A stretch of 64,000 nucleotides of DNA from Colwellia sp. (GCA_013215465.1 JABSOW010000017.1:1-64000), one strand, 5' to 3'. Counted from the stretch's first letter, positions 9,095-18,807 are shown. Numbers and translations: made by a program. Notes: generated by a model not told the origin, from the letters alone.

Positions 9095-9133
9095 AAAAAA
9101 GAAATGGCTAAACATCTTCAATGTTTAGCCATT
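9095..9133 (-). terminator. Terminator between convergent M14 gene and uspE
   Basis: A perfect 13-bp stem AATGGCTAAACAT / ATGTTTAGCCATT with a 5-base loop. On the minus strand it is followed by TTCTTTTTTACTG, so it is a good intrinsic terminator for uspE; on the plus strand the stem may still protect the M14 transcript end. Confidence 0.8.
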
Positions 9134-9149
9134 AATAAAGGAACTAGTT

Positions 9150-10094
9150 TTAATCTGCCAATGGCGAAATGTAACCATCTGGTTTTAAGGCGAGTACATC
9201 ACAGTTAAGTTGATCGATAACATGCTCAGCGGTGTTACCAATTAATGCTGCTGAAATCCCTGTTCGGCCTATCGTACCAAGAATGACCAGCTCGGCATCA
9301 AGTTTCGCTGCAACTTGCTCTATTACTGTTTCTGGAAGCCCTTCTTCAACATGCGTATTAACAACGCTAATATCAAATTGGTTAGCATGAGCAATCATAG
9401 CTTGTTGATGGTGCTTAAGCATTGTTTCGTTGTATTCAGTTGAATTAAACTCAGGTATTTCAATAGCAATGTTAACGGGTGTACCGGGAAATGAATTTAC
9501 TAGATGAACATTAGCTTGGATCAATAGTGCTAATTGCTTAGCTTCTTCTGTTATTTTTACATTGAGTGAGTGATGCTCTGCTTCATCACTACCGACATTG
9601 AGAGCCGCGAGAATATTACCGTTACTTGGCCAATTATGTTCTTTTACTAGCAATACCGGGCAGGGACATTTACGTAAAATATGCCAATCAGTAGGCGTAA
9701 AGATCACTGATTTAAATTTATCATGTTGATGAGTGCCTTTAATGACAAGATCATAACCTTGTTTGATTACTCGGTCGATTATGGCTTCAAAAGGGCGGTT
9801 GTGCCATACCACTTGGCAGTTAATTTCTATATCAGGGTTTAATTTATTGATAAGGTTTTCTAGCCAAAGCTCTTTGTCTTTGATCACTGATTGACGCATG
9901 ACATCACGTTCGTCACTAGAGAGTATTGTTGTCATTTCATAAGAAAAATCAAAAATGCTTAAAAATGCACAAAGCTTTATTTGGTTGGCACCGCTGCTTT
10001 TTATGGTAGAGGCTAAATCTATTGCTCTTTTTAAAGCTTTTTGTTCATCGGTTGTCGGATCAATGACAACCAAAATATTTTGATAAGTTTCCAT
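9150..10094 (-). CDS. uspE: Universal stress protein UspE (tandem Usp)
   Basis: 314 residues made of two Usp domains (about 1-150 and 155-305). The second ends with GTIGRTGISAALIGNTAEHV, the G-x2-G-x9-G-[ST] nucleotide-binding signature; the first has a weaker version (KGTHQHDKFKSVIFTPTDWH). This is the E. coli YdaA/UspE architecture. It lies directly downstream of fnr, a conserved pairing, and a FNR-box-like sequence precedes it. Role: stress survival and motility; mechanism not visible here. Confidence 0.95.
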   Translation of the reverse strand: METYQNILVVIDPTTDEQKALKRAIDLASTIKSSGANQIKLCAFLSIFDFSYEMTTILSSDERDVMRQSVIKDKELWLENLINKLNPDIEINCQVVWHNRPFEAIIDRVIKQGYDLVIKGTHQHDKFKSVIFTPTDWHILRKCPCPVLLVKEHNWPSNGNILAALNVGSDEAEHHSLNVKITEEAKQLALLIQANVHLVNSFPGTPVNIAIEIPEFNSTEYNETMLKHHQQAMIAHANQFDISVVNTHVEEGLPETVIEQVAAKLDAELVILGTIGRTGISAALIGNTAEHVIDQLNCDVLALKPDGYISPLAD

Positions 10095-10176
10095 GAAAAA
10101 ACCTCACTCTGATGAAATAAAAATACTAGCCTGTATAAAGCTTAGTTAATTTATAGCAAAAGCGTGAAATTAATGC

Positions 10177-10190
10177 TTGTTTTAAATCAA
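10177..10190. promoter_or_regulatory. FNR-box-like site upstream of uspE
   Basis: TTGTTTTAAATCAA matches TTGAT-N4-ATCAA at nine of ten fixed positions, 83 bases before the uspE start. The placement suits activation by Fnr, whose gene is immediately upstream. Sequence match only. Confidence 0.5.
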
Positions 10191-10269
10191 TTTATTTGAA
10201 ATTTTATATTAGCTAACTCAATAAATAAGTATTATAAAGTTAGTTTAGAGCAAAGGAAACATTACGGGG

Positions 10270-10989
10270 TTAGTTAGAGGCACAATCAATCAACTGGTCA
10301 AGATCTAAAATAATGATCAACTTGCCATCAACTTTGATTAAACCATTTTTATGAAAGCGGTTTAATAAACGACTAATGGTTTCAACAGTAAGACCAATAT
10401 AGTTACCAATGTCGCTACGAGTCATGGTTAAGCGATATTCCATTGAAGATAACCCGCGAGCATGATATCGATCACTTAGATTGACTAAGAAGGTAGCAAC
10501 ACGTTGCTCGGCATTCTTTCTATTCAGTAACGTCAGCATTTCTTGGTCTGCTCTGATCTCATTACTCATTAAACGTAACACTTGCTTTTTAAGTTTAGGC
10601 ATAGTATTAGATAATGTATCTAAGCTCGAGTAAGGGATTTCACAAACCATCGATGTTTCAAGGGCTTGAGCAAAACTTTTGTGTTCATTGTCGGCAATAG
10701 CATCAAAGCCTAATAAATCACCAGCTAGATGAAAGCCGGTAATTTGTTCTTCACCTTGCTCATTTACCGTAAAGGTTTTGAATGTCCCCGAACGAATGGC
10801 AAATAAACATTGTAGCTCTTGACCATCCGTATATATTTTATCGCCTTTATGAATAGGGCGTTTGCGATCAATAATTTGATCAAGTGTATTTAACTCTTGA
10901 TCATTTAGAGTAAAAGGTAAGCAAAGTTCACTAATACTGCAACTTTGACATTTAATATGCTGTGTACCAGGGCAATTACTATTCGACAT
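10270..10989 (-). CDS. fnr: Fnr/EtrA oxygen-responsive transcription regulator
   Basis: 239 residues. The N-terminal [15 protein letters not shown] gives three Cys ligands; a fourth Cys lies in [11 protein letters not shown], completing the oxygen-labile [4Fe-4S] site. Then a cyclic-nucleotide-like beta roll (30-150), dimer helix, and a C-terminal HTH with [20 protein letters not shown], whose E-x-x-S-R recognises TTGAT half-sites. It sits between the cbb3 assembly genes and uspE and probably controls both ends of the cluster. Confidence 0.96.
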   Translation of the reverse strand: MSNSNCPGTQHIKCQSCSISELCLPFTLNDQELNTLDQIIDRKRPIHKGDKIYTDGQELQCLFAIRSGTFKTFTVNEQGEEQITGFHLAGDLLGFDAIADNEHKSFAQALETSMVCEIPYSSLDTLSNTMPKLKKQVLRLMSNEIRADQEMLTLLNRKNAEQRVATFLVNLSDRYHARGLSSMEYRLTMTRSDIGNYIGLTVETISRLLNRFHKNGLIKVDGKLIIILDLDQLIDCASN

Positions 10990-11055
10990 ATTCTACTCAG
11001 TTTTTTTAGAAGTAATTGATGTATTTACTCTAATTATTAGGACTATACTATGGTA

Positions 11056-11775
11056 TTAGAACATTTGTTGATATGCAACAATAAAACTATAAATACCATA
11101 GGATATTAATAATAAAGCCATCATTTTTCGAAAAACTGGCTTGACTAGTATGTTTTTTATGCTAACAAAACCGATTGATAAGGTTAGTAGGGCGGGCAAT
11201 GTGCCTAAGCCAAAGAAAAACATAATACTAGCACCGTCAATCATATTGCTGCTTGCTAAGGCCCAAGTAAGTGTTGAATAAACTAAACCACAGGGTAACC
11301 AACCCCAGATAGCACCAAGACCAAGTGCTTTTGATGGCGTATTTACTGGAATGACTTTACCCGCTAGCGGTGAAATATATTGCCATAATTTTTTTCCTAA
11401 TGTTTCAACTCGATTGAGCCACATTAACCATTGGCCCAAGTATAAACCTAATAATATAAGAAATATTGCCGAAACTATTCTTAAACTAGCCAGTGGTAAA
11501 CCTATGTTTTTTGCCGCAATAGAGCCAGTGAGGCCAACGATAGCACCAATAAAACTATAAGAAGCTATTCGCCCTAAGTTATAGCAAAATACTAAAGTAA
11601 ACTTACTTGTTGGTGTTTCTGTTTCGCTTTTATTAATGGGGATTTGTTGATTACTATCGTACTTGTTGTTAGGAATTGCCGAAGTAAGCATAGTCGTTAT
11701 GCCGCCACACATAGCAATACAGTGTCCTGAGCCAAGTAAGCCAATAATAAACGCAGATAATAAATCCAAGCTCAT
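11056..11775 (-). CDS. SafE/TauE-type (UreH-domain) membrane protein of the cbb3 cluster
   Basis: 239 residues with about six membrane segments and the opening SAFIIGLLGSGHCIAMCGGI, the HC-x-x-MC-GG motif of the UreH/SafE-like family found beside ccoS. It is probably involved in metal (copper) supply for cbb3 assembly, an inference from gene order. Its ATG overlaps the ccoS stop (TAATG at 11773-11777), so the two are co-translated. Confidence 0.88.
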   Translation of the reverse strand: MSLDLLSAFIIGLLGSGHCIAMCGGITTMLTSAIPNNKYDSNQQIPINKSETETPTSKFTLVFCYNLGRIASYSFIGAIVGLTGSIAAKNIGLPLASLRIVSAIFLILLGLYLGQWLMWLNRVETLGKKLWQYISPLAGKVIPVNTPSKALGLGAIWGWLPCGLVYSTLTWALASSNMIDGASIMFFFGLGTLPALLTLSIGFVSIKNILVKPVFRKMMALLLISYGIYSFIVAYQQMF

Positions 11776-11999
11776 TACTTAGTATCTCGCAACTCGTTAT
11801 GTTCTTTTTCTTGTGTTTGTTCTTTGTAACTCGTATCTTGCAACTCATTACTTTTATTGTTTTGTTCATCGAAGAGAATACTCATTCCTTGCTTTTCAAG
11901 ATCATCAAACTGTTCTGATTTTACCGCCCAGAAAAAAAGATAAATACCAAAGGCTGTCAGTAATGCGGCCACTGGAATTAAAATATAAATAATGCTCAT
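11775..11999 (-). CDS. ccoS: cbb3 oxidase maturation protein CcoS, with a repeat-derived tail
   Basis: 74 residues. A single membrane helix (3-25, IYILIPVAALLTAFGIYLFFW) is followed by AVKSEQFDDLEKQGMSILFD, the conserved CcoS segment. CcoS is needed for heme b/copper insertion into CcoN. The last ~30 residues (SNELQDTSYKEQTQEKEHNELRDTK) are unlike CcoS and are encoded by a copy of the ACTCG-type repeat (about 11776-11853). Located between ccoI and the SafE-like gene. Confidence 0.93.
   Translation of the reverse strand: MSIIYILIPVAALLTAFGIYLFFWAVKSEQFDDLEKQGMSILFDEQNNKSNELQDTSYKEQTQEKEHNELRDTK
11776..11853. repeat. ACTCG-type dispersed repeat inside the 3' end of ccoS
   Basis: Contains GTATCTCGCAACTCG and GTAACTCGTATCTTGCAACTC on the plus strand. 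The same words occur at 13510-13580, 14815-14830 and 32926-32942. On the minus strand it reads through in frame as ELRDT/ELQDTS peptides at the C-terminus of CcoS. Confidence 0.7.
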
Positions 12000-12040
12000 A
12001 AACTTTAGCCTTAATGTTTTAAGTAACAGATTTAAGTAAA

Positions 12041-14548
12041 CTATTTTTTTAATAGACGTAGTGAATTAGTAATCACTAAAATTGAACTTGCCGACATACC
12101 AATAACGGCCATGTAGGGGGTAATGAATCCAGCAACGGCTAGCGGCAAGACCATAGCATTATAACCAAATGCCCATAAATAATTTTGGAAAATAATATGG
12201 CGAGTTTTTACCGAAATATTATTTAAGGTACTGATACTGGCCAGTTGATTATTTAATAAGATGACATCGGCATTACTTTTAGCTATGTCGGTGCCACAGC
12301 CCATGGCTATCGATACATGGGCCGCGCCAAAAACGGGCGAGTCATTAACGCCATCGCCTATCATAGCAACGGTGGCATCTTGCTCTTTTTGTAGCTTTTT
12401 GAGTTTAGCCATTTTATCTGTTGCACTTAAGCCACCATAGTAGTGCGGTATTGCTAATGATTTAGCAACTTTTTCACAAGAATTTTGACTATCACCGGAT
12501 AACATTAATGTTTGATTGTTCTCATTTAAGTGAGTAATTAATGCTTGAGCATCATTTCTTATTTTATCAATCAGGTAAAAAGCGCCGATAAGGTTTTTTT
12601 CATATACTAAGACACAAGAAGCATTTATTAATTGTTCATGCTTTGCCTGCGCATCAGTAAAGTGAGCTAATAGCCAACTAGGTTTGCCTATATGAAATGT
12701 TTTATTGTCAATTATACCACTAACGCCTTTACCTGAATGTACTTTGACATTAGTAGCATTTACGTTGAAGTTTCGATACTCATTGAAAGGTTTAGCTATT
12801 GGGTGTTCAGAATACGTTTCTAATGCGGCAGCAAGGGCTAAAATATGTGCTTTGTTATAAACTTTATCTGCTGATAATACTTCTACCTTATCGATGGCAA
12901 AATTACCGGTAGTTAAGGTGCCGGTTTTATCAAAAGCAAAGGTGTTTATTTTTGGCATGGTTTCCATCACATGAGCAGACTTGATCATAATACCATCGCG
13001 ATTAAGGCGAGTAGTCGCACAGGTTAATGCGGTTGGTGTTGCTAAGGATAAGGCACAAGGGCAGGTGACAACTAATACTGATAGGGTGATCCAAAATGCT
13101 TGTTCAGGTAGATGTTGTTGCCAATAAATGGCTGTGCCAATGGCGGTCATTAAAATAATAGCGACAAAATATTGTGCTATTTTATCGGAAAAGCGTGCTA
13201 ATTTGGGTTTATGGGCTTGTGATTGTTCACTTAAACGAATCAGTTGGCTTAAAAACGATTGATTACTTGGTTGTTGTACTTTTACCGTTAAATTGCCATC
13301 ACCATTAATGGTGCCAGCAAAAACTCTATCATCAATAGTTTTATTTAACGGTAATTGCTCACCAGATAACATTGCTTCATTTACTTGGCTGTTGCCGGTA
13401 ACAATCACGCCATCAGCAGGGATAGTTTCGCCGGGCTTTATTAACACTAAATCACCCTTTACCAATAACTTAGCCGCGACTAACTCTTCTTGCTGTTCTC
13501 TGCTTTCTATACTGGTATCTCGAAACTCGCCAATTTCTTCTGTACTGCTTTCGCCACTCGTCACTCGTAACTCGCAACGGCTGATCCTTGTCGCCGTCAT
13601 TGGCATCAATTTTAATAAGTTTGCGGATACTTGCGCGGCGTGAGAACGAGCCCTAAATTCTAAAAACTTGCCAATAAGCAGTAAGAAAGTGAACATAGAT
13701 ACCGATTCAAAATAAACCTCTCCTTGCTCTGTTACTGTTGCCCAAGCGCTGGCAATAAAAGCTAAAATAATGGCGATAGATACGGGCACATCCATTGATA
13801 AACGCTTTAATTTAAGCGCGTTTATAGCGCCAAGGTAAAAAGGAAAAGCACCGTAGGAAATTATAGGTATGGCTAAAATAAAAGTAACCCAACGCAGATA
13901 AACTTTGTTATGCTCGGCCATATCGGCAAAAGCACCAAAATATAAACCGACGGTAATCATCATAATTTGCATCATTAAAATGCCGCTGATACCTAAGCGT
14001 TTAATAAATGATTTACCGATGACTTTATTGCGTTGCTCTACTTCATTCGCTTTAAAGGGAAGCGCTTGATAGCCAATGTGTTCAATGGCACTAAGGATTT
14101 CACTTAGCTTTACTTGCTCATCTTGCCACTTTATTGTCGCTCTTTGCGTCGTCGCATTAACCGTTATTTGCTCAATGCCTTTTAGTTTGACTAATTGCAT
14201 TTCAATTAACCAAGCACAGGCAGCACAACTAATACCTTCTACCGTTAAAATAGCTTCTTTAAAGTCTTTATCTTGATAAATAAATTCATTTTGCAGCACT
14301 TCTTCATCAAGCAGTTGGTTTTTTTGTAGTTGTTCAGGCACCAGCTCTGTACCTTTGGTCGCTGGCTCTGTTCTCACTTGATAATATTGAGTCAGGTTAT
14401 TGTCAACGATGGTTTGGGCAACAGCCTGACAACCTATGCAACACATAGGTTGTTGTTTTTGATTGATAGTGACACAAAGTTTTATGCCTATAGGCACAAT
14501 CTCGTTGCAGTGAAAACAACTTTGTGGTTTAGATGATGTACTTGGCAT
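12041..14548 (-). CDS. ccoI: Copper-exporting P-type ATPase for cbb3 assembly (CcoI/FixI)
   Basis: 835 residues, inner membrane. Order: N-terminal Cys-rich domain (CFHCNEI, CCIGCQAV), HMA domain with GISCAACAWLIE, eight membrane helices, actuator domain, CPCALSLATP ion-path motif, phosphorylation motif DKTGTLT, and hinge MIGDGVNDSPV. It moves copper to the periplasm for CcoN. Residues about 322-352 (RISRCELRVTSG...EFRDTSIESREQQ) look like an insertion just before the actuator domain and are encoded by a dispersed repeat. The frame is intact, so the protein may still work. Confidence 0.96.
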   Translation of the reverse strand: MPSTSSKPQSCFHCNEIVPIGIKLCVTINQKQQPMCCIGCQAVAQTIVDNNLTQYYQVRTEPATKGTELVPEQLQKNQLLDEEVLQNEFIYQDKDFKEAILTVEGISCAACAWLIEMQLVKLKGIEQITVNATTQRATIKWQDEQVKLSEILSAIEHIGYQALPFKANEVEQRNKVIGKSFIKRLGISGILMMQIMMITVGLYFGAFADMAEHNKVYLRWVTFILAIPIISYGAFPFYLGAINALKLKRLSMDVPVSIAIILAFIASAWATVTEQGEVYFESVSMFTFLLLIGKFLEFRARSHAAQVSANLLKLMPMTATRISRCELRVTSGESSTEEIGEFRDTSIESREQQEELVAAKLLVKGDLVLIKPGETIPADGVIVTGNSQVNEAMLSGEQLPLNKTIDDRVFAGTINGDGNLTVKVQQPSNQSFLSQLIRLSEQSQAHKPKLARFSDKIAQYFVAIILMTAIGTAIYWQQHLPEQAFWITLSVLVVTCPCALSLATPTALTCATTRLNRDGIMIKSAHVMETMPKINTFAFDKTGTLTTGNFAIDKVEVLSADKVYNKAHILALAAALETYSEHPIAKPFNEYRNFNVNATNVKVHSGKGVSGIIDNKTFHIGKPSWLLAHFTDAQAKHEQLINASCVLVYEKNLIGAFYLIDKIRNDAQALITHLNENNQTLMLSGDSQNSCEKVAKSLAIPHYYGGLSATDKMAKLKKLQKEQDATVAMIGDGVNDSPVFGAAHVSIAMGCGTDIAKSNADVILLNNQLASISTLNNISVKTRHIIFQNYLWAFGYNAMVLPLAVAGFITPYMAVIGMSASSILVITNSLRLLKK
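13500..13582. repeat. ACTCG-type repeat inserted in frame in ccoI
   Basis: Plus-strand words TATCTCGAAACTCGCC and CACTCGTCACTCGTAACTCGC lie within the ATPase reading frame. They encode ELRVTS and EFRDTS peptides, close to those at the end of CcoS. The insertion lies between the conserved PMTATR segment and the EELVAAKLLVKGD segment of the actuator domain. Confidence 0.7.
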
Positions 14549-14580
14549 AAAGATAAGTTTCGAATTACGCGTTAATAATA

Positions 14581-14845
14581 TATACCCATGTTACCTCAAT
14601 ATGCAGGATTCAGCTGGAATTTGAAACGCCTTTAGGCAAGGTATTGATTGAAGAGAATGGTTGTTCCCTTCGAAATCAATAACGTAGCATAAAACGTTTC
14701 TAAACCAGCCCTACGGGGATGTCTGAGTAATCCATAGTCTTCGTTGCATCTATTTTTAAGGGAACAACCCTTAATAAAAAAATGCGCCTTGATCATGAAT
14801 CGCTCAGGCATCCTAAAACTCGCATCTTGAAGTATCATGGGTATA
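14581..14845. mobile_element. MITE-like element between fixH and ccoI
   Basis: About 265 bases bounded by imperfect inverted ends. The left begins TATACCCATGTTACCTCA and the right, reverse-complemented, begins TATACCCATGATACTTCA; 21 of the first 24 bases match. Inside is a second perfect 12-base inverted repeat, GGTTGTTCCCTT (14659-14670) and AAGGGAACAACC (14758-14769). A 68-aa minus-strand frame exists but looks like a by-product. No transposase. It separates ccoI from fixH without breaking either. A solo right end recurs at 32935-32957. Confidence 0.75.
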
Positions 14846-14853
14846 AAGCTAAA

Positions 14854-15357
14854 TTATTGTGCTTTGATTGGATTTGGCACTATGTCAATAAAATCATGTT
14901 GCGGTAGGCTAATGGTATCTTGAATTTTCCAATGATTTTCAAACGGCGTTAAGGTAATTTTCCACTTGCCTGAAATATCATGGTCGAAGGTGTGCCTAAA
15001 GTAACCATTACCATCAGGGGTAAGGGATAAATAGAAATCGTGCTCTTCTAAGGTAGGGTGGAAAAAACTGATATTTATCAATGGAAATATTTTTTCAATA
15101 CCTGTGGGCTTAATAACCAGTTCATTGTTTGCTACTTTTAAAGCGAAACGCATGCCTAATTTCTGTGCCTGTTTGACTTTAGCCACTTGTAAATTTATGG
15201 CTTTACCAGTTTTATAGTAATCACCGACCACTAATGTATCAGGATTGGTATTGGCAATAATATAAGTAGAAATACTAGCAACAACTGCGATACAAGGAAG
15301 AATAAAAACTAACCAAGCCCAAGGCTCACGATACCATAATGTTTTCATAAAGTTCAA
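14854..15357 (-). CDS. fixH: FixH/CcoH family cbb3 assembly protein
   Basis: 167 residues. One N-terminal membrane helix (about 12-33) preceded by MKTLWYREPWAWLVFILP, then a periplasmic domain with VVGDYYKTGKAIN, the family's conserved DYYKxGLxIN pattern. CcoH stabilises the assembling oxidase. It lies downstream of ccoP but behind a terminator, and the MITE separates it from ccoI. Confidence 0.93.
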   Translation of the reverse strand: MNFMKTLWYREPWAWLVFILPCIAVVASISTYIIANTNPDTLVVGDYYKTGKAINLQVAKVKQAQKLGMRFALKVANNELVIKPTGIEKIFPLINISFFHPTLEEHDFYLSLTPDGNGYFRHTFDHDISGKWKITLTPFENHWKIQDTISLPQHDFIDIVPNPIKAQ

Positions 15358-15441
15358 AGGTTTTTGTATTGTATAAAATTGGCGCTTATTATAGCGTTTT
15401 TCTGTATTGTGAGCTAGTATTCTTTATCAGAAATTAATAAT

Positions 15442-15482
15442 AAAAAACCCTAGTTAACAGTAAGTTAGCTAGGGTTTTTTTT
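15442..15482. terminator. Terminator after ccoNOQP
   Basis: AAAAAACCCTAG pairs with CTAGGGTTTTTT around a 15-base loop, with T-runs on both strands. It lies 54 bases past the ccoP stop and would end or attenuate the structural operon before fixH. Confidence 0.85.
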
Positions 15483-15535
15483 ATTGTTTGTAGAATAACT
15501 ATTACGCCGTTATTAGCTACAATTTTGTCTTACTT

Positions 15536-16507
15536 TTAATCTTGAGAAAGAGAATAAACATAAGCACTAATTACATGTACTTTTTCTTCACCAAGAATAG
15601 CTTTCCAAGGAGGCATTACACCAGCACGACCATTGCGAATAGATTCTTCAATAGCACGCTGTGAGCCGCCATATAACCAAGTGTTATCCGATAAGTTTGG
15701 TGCACCCATAGGTGTACCCATCGCTAAACTGCCTTGACCATCAGGGCCATGACAACCGGCACAAAGTCCAAATTTAGCTTTACCAGCCTTCGCTAGGTCT
15801 GCATTGATAGAACGACCACTTAAGCTAATAACATAAGCAGCAACTTCTTTAACACCTTGTTCGCCACCAATAGCGCCAGCCCAAGCCATCATACCAACCG
15901 CTTTACGGCCGTGCATGATAGTCTCTTTGATTTTCTCTGGACTACCGCCATATAACCAGTCTTTATCAGTTAGGTTAGGGAAGCCAGTGGTACCACGAGC
16001 ATCAGAGCCATGACATTGTGAACAGTTTTGAATAAATAGGCGTTGTCCTACTTTCAATGCTTCAGCATCGGTCGCTAAATCTTCAATACTACGCGCAGCG
16101 TAAGCAGCAAAAATTGGACCGTATTTAGCATCAGCTTGTGCCACTTCACGATCATATTGAACTAATACACCTGAACCTTCTTGCAAGTACTCTAAGGTTT
16201 TTGCTTTAGATTCGGCAATGCTTAAAATACCTTGGTTTGAACTTTTCCAACCTAAAAGTCCCCCCCAGCTACCTAAACCATAAAGCGCTAGATAACCAAA
16301 TGCCCACACAATAGTCAATAAGAAAAAGGTACTCCACCATTGTGGTAGAGGGTTATTTAATTCTTCAATACCGTCGAAGGAATGTCCCATAGACTCCCCT
16401 TCTTCAACGCCTGCAAAGTTCTTTAAGCACCAACGTAGTAAAATAAAACAACCTACGATTGAACCTAGGGTAAGAACCCAAACCCATATATTCCAGAAGC
16501 TAGACAT
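15536..16507 (-). CDS. ccoP: cbb3-type cytochrome c oxidase subunit III, diheme (CcoP)
   Basis: Start is set at 16507 (MSSFWNIWVWVLTLGS) because AGGAGAC sits 8-9 bases before it; an upstream extension of 11 residues is possible but unneeded. 323 residues: two membrane helices in the first 90, then two cytochrome c domains with CSQCH and CAGCH, each with a downstream Met ligand region (MMAWAGAIGG, GVMPPWKAILG). Passes electrons to CcoO. The ATG lies inside the ccoQ end, an 8-base overlap. Confidence 0.97.
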   Translation of the reverse strand: MSSFWNIWVWVLTLGSIVGCFILLRWCLKNFAGVEEGESMGHSFDGIEELNNPLPQWWSTFFLLTIVWAFGYLALYGLGSWGGLLGWKSSNQGILSIAESKAKTLEYLQEGSGVLVQYDREVAQADAKYGPIFAAYAARSIEDLATDAEALKVGQRLFIQNCSQCHGSDARGTTGFPNLTDKDWLYGGSPEKIKETIMHGRKAVGMMAWAGAIGGEQGVKEVAAYVISLSGRSINADLAKAGKAKFGLCAGCHGPDGQGSLAMGTPMGAPNLSDNTWLYGGSQRAIEESIRNGRAGVMPPWKAILGEEKVHVISAYVYSLSQD

Positions 16508-16706
16508 TATTATTCGTCTCCTGTTTGCTGTCTTTATCAAGATAACGTTGTTTATTTATCGCTGCTGCTTTGTCTTCTTCAAAAATCGAAAGAGCTACAT
16601 CATCAAATGATGAAGCACGATTTTTCGAATAAGACCAAACTACAATGATGATAAATAACGCCAATATAAGGAGGGCAACAAGCCCTCTGAGTGTTCCGTA
16701 ATCCAT
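16500..16706 (-). CDS. ccoQ: cbb3-type cytochrome oxidase subunit CcoQ
   Basis: 68 residues: short N-terminus MDYGTLRGLVALL, one membrane helix (about 8-26), then the conserved WSYSKNRASSFDDVALSIFEED tail typical of CcoQ/FixQ. Small accessory subunit that stabilises the complex. Overlaps ccoP by eight bases; follows ccoO by 20. Confidence 0.95.
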   Translation of the reverse strand: MDYGTLRGLVALLILALFIIIVVWSYSKNRASSFDDVALSIFEEDKAAAINKQRYLDKDSKQETNNNV

Positions 16707-16726
16707 CAGCTATTCCTAACTAATCA

Positions 16727-17371
16727 CTACTTCAATGCATGCCCAAGAGATTGCAAGTAAGCAACCAAGGCATCCATTTCAGTTTTACCATTTACTGCAT
16801 CAGCAGCACCATCAATTTCAGCCTGGGTATAAAGAGGAATAGCATTACCTTGTTCATCTTTATGACTGCGATTGCGCGTTAACCAGTTAAAGGTCGAAAG
16901 CTTTTTACCAGTGAGTACACCATCAAGGACATTTTTATTTAGCCAGTTATATGCAGGCATGTTTGATTCAGGTACAACTGAGCGAGGATCGGTTAAGTGA
17001 GCAATATGCCAATCATCACTATAGCGACCACCAACACGGGCAAGATCAGGACCTGTACGTTTTGAACCCCATAAAAAAGGATGCTCCCAAACGTGTTCAC
17101 CTGCAACACTGTAGTGACCGTAACGCTCAGTTTCAGCGCGAAATGGGCGGATCATTTGGCTATGACATACATGACAACCTTCACGAATATAAACATCACG
17201 ACCTTCCATTTGTAGTGCGGTATAAGGTTTTAAGTTATCAACAGGTTGTGCTAATTCTTTTTGAAAAAATAAAGGTGTTATTTCTACCAAGCCACCGATA
17301 CTGATAGCTAAAACAGTAAATAGAAAGAACAAACCAACATTCTTTTCAACTTTTTCATGTATATTTTTCAT
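16727..17371 (-). CDS. ccoO: cbb3-type cytochrome c oxidase subunit II, monoheme (CcoO)
   Basis: 214 residues. N-terminal membrane helix (12-33), then a cytochrome c domain with [15 protein letters not shown], the heme attachment signature of CcoO, and [16 protein letters not shown]. Accepts electrons from CcoP and passes them to CcoN. Second gene of the operon, 11 bases after ccoN. Confidence 0.97.
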   Translation of the reverse strand: MKNIHEKVEKNVGLFFLFTVLAISIGGLVEITPLFFQKELAQPVDNLKPYTALQMEGRDVYIREGCHVCHSQMIRPFRAETERYGHYSVAGEHVWEHPFLWGSKRTGPDLARVGGRYSDDWHIAHLTDPRSVVPESNMPAYNWLNKNVLDGVLTGKKLSTFNWLTRNRSHKDEQGNAIPLYTQAEIDGAADAVNGKTEMDALVAYLQSLGHALK

Positions 17372-17382
17372 GGTTGTTCTCC

Positions 17383-18807
17383 TTATGTTTCTTCAACAGC
17401 TTTTAGGGTGTTATCTTTTGCACCCATAGTTTTAAACATGTTGTAGGCCATTAAGATAAAGCCAGCCACAATTAACACACCACCGATGAAACGGATGAAA
17501 TAGAAGGGGTATGATGCGGTTAAGCTTTCAACAAAACTGTAAGTTAAGGTACCATCAGTATTTACTGCGCGCCACATTAACCCTTGCATAACACCTGAAA
17601 TCCACATCGCGACAATGTAAAGGACAACACCTGCGGTGTGAATCCAAAAATGAATATTGATTAAGCGAATGCTATACATACGACCTTGGTTAAATAACAC
17701 TGGAATTAAGTGGTACATTGCACCAATTGAAATCATAGCTACCCAACCTAATGCGCCTGAGTGAACGTGACCTACAGTCCAGTCAGTATAATGAGATAAG
17801 GCATTTACTGACTTAATTGCCATCATTGGGCCTTCAAAGGTAGACATACCATAGAAAGATAAAGAAACAATTAAGAAACGTAAAATTGGATCATGACGAA
17901 GTTTATGCCATGCACCAGAAAGAGTCATAATACCGTTAATCATGCCACCCCATGAAGGTAGGAATAAAACAATAGACATTGTCATACCAACAGTTTGTAC
18001 CCAATCAGGTAATGCGGTGTAATGTAAGTGATGCGGACCAGCCCATATATAAAGAGATATTAATGCCCAAAAATGAACAATAGATAAGCGGTAAGAATAA
18101 ACTGGGCGATCTGCTTGTTTAGGGACGAAATAGTACATCATTCCTAAGAAGCCTGCTGTTAATAAGAAGCCAACGGCATTATGTCCATACCACCACTGCA
18201 TCATGGCATCAATTGCGCCAGAGTAGATAGAGTATGATTTCATTGCCGAAATTGGTATTACCATACTATTGCCAATATGCAATACAGCAATAACAATAAT
18301 AAAAGCACCAAAGAACCAATTGGCTACATAAATATGTGAGGTTTTACGTTTGATAAGCGTACCAAAGAAAACAATGGCATACGAAACCCAAACAATAGTA
18401 ATAAGAATATCAATAGGCCATTCAAGCTCTGCATATTCTTTAGTTGAGGTATAACCTAAAGGTAAAGAAATTACAGCAGCGACAATAACTGCCTGCCAAC
18501 CCCAAAAGGTAAATGCAGCTAACTTGCCACCGAATAATCGGGCTTGACAAGTTCGCTGTACCACATAGTAAGAGGTAGCAAATAAAGCACTAGTACCAAA
18601 AGCAAAAATTACCGCATTGGTATGTAGTGGACGAAGACGAGAGTAGGTTAACCAAGGTGTATCAAAGTTTAACGCAGGCCAAATTAATTGAGCCGCGATA
18701 AGTACACCTACCAGTGTACCAACGATCCCCCAGATTACAGTCATCACAGTAAATTGACGGACAACATCGAAGTTGTAGTCTACTGCTGACGTATTACTAA
18801 TGGTCAT
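17383..18807 (-). CDS. ccoN: cbb3-type cytochrome c oxidase subunit I (CcoN)
   Basis: 474 residues with twelve membrane helices, the oxygen-reducing subunit. Key His-bearing stretches are [14 protein letters not shown] (low-spin heme), [23 protein letters not shown] (copper/heme site with the Tyr that cross-links in cbb3 oxidases) and [16 protein letters not shown] (high-spin heme). High oxygen affinity enzyme for microaerobic growth. First gene of the operon, with two FNR boxes 179-225 bases upstream. Confidence 0.98.
   Translation of the reverse strand: MTISNTSAVDYNFDVVRQFTVMTVIWGIVGTLVGVLIAAQLIWPALNFDTPWLTYSRLRPLHTNAVIFAFGTSALFATSYYVVQRTCQARLFGGKLAAFTFWGWQAVIVAAVISLPLGYTSTKEYAELEWPIDILITIVWVSYAIVFFGTLIKRKTSHIYVANWFFGAFIIVIAVLHIGNSMVIPISAMKSYSIYSGAIDAMMQWWYGHNAVGFLLTAGFLGMMYYFVPKQADRPVYSYRLSIVHFWALISLYIWAGPHHLHYTALPDWVQTVGMTMSIVLFLPSWGGMINGIMTLSGAWHKLRHDPILRFLIVSLSFYGMSTFEGPMMAIKSVNALSHYTDWTVGHVHSGALGWVAMISIGAMYHLIPVLFNQGRMYSIRLINIHFWIHTAGVVLYIVAMWISGVMQGLMWRAVNTDGTLTYSFVESLTASYPFYFIRFIGGVLIVAGFILMAYNMFKTMGAKDNTLKAVEET

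Noticed and set aside
9675..9940. A second FNR-regulated start within uspE
   Set aside because: TTGAT-like words occur here but without the paired ATCAA at the right spacing.
14632..14838. 68-aa minus-strand ORF as a gene
   Set aside because: It lies wholly inside the MITE-like element, spans its inner inverted repeat and has no ribosome site; it is likely a by-product of the repeat.
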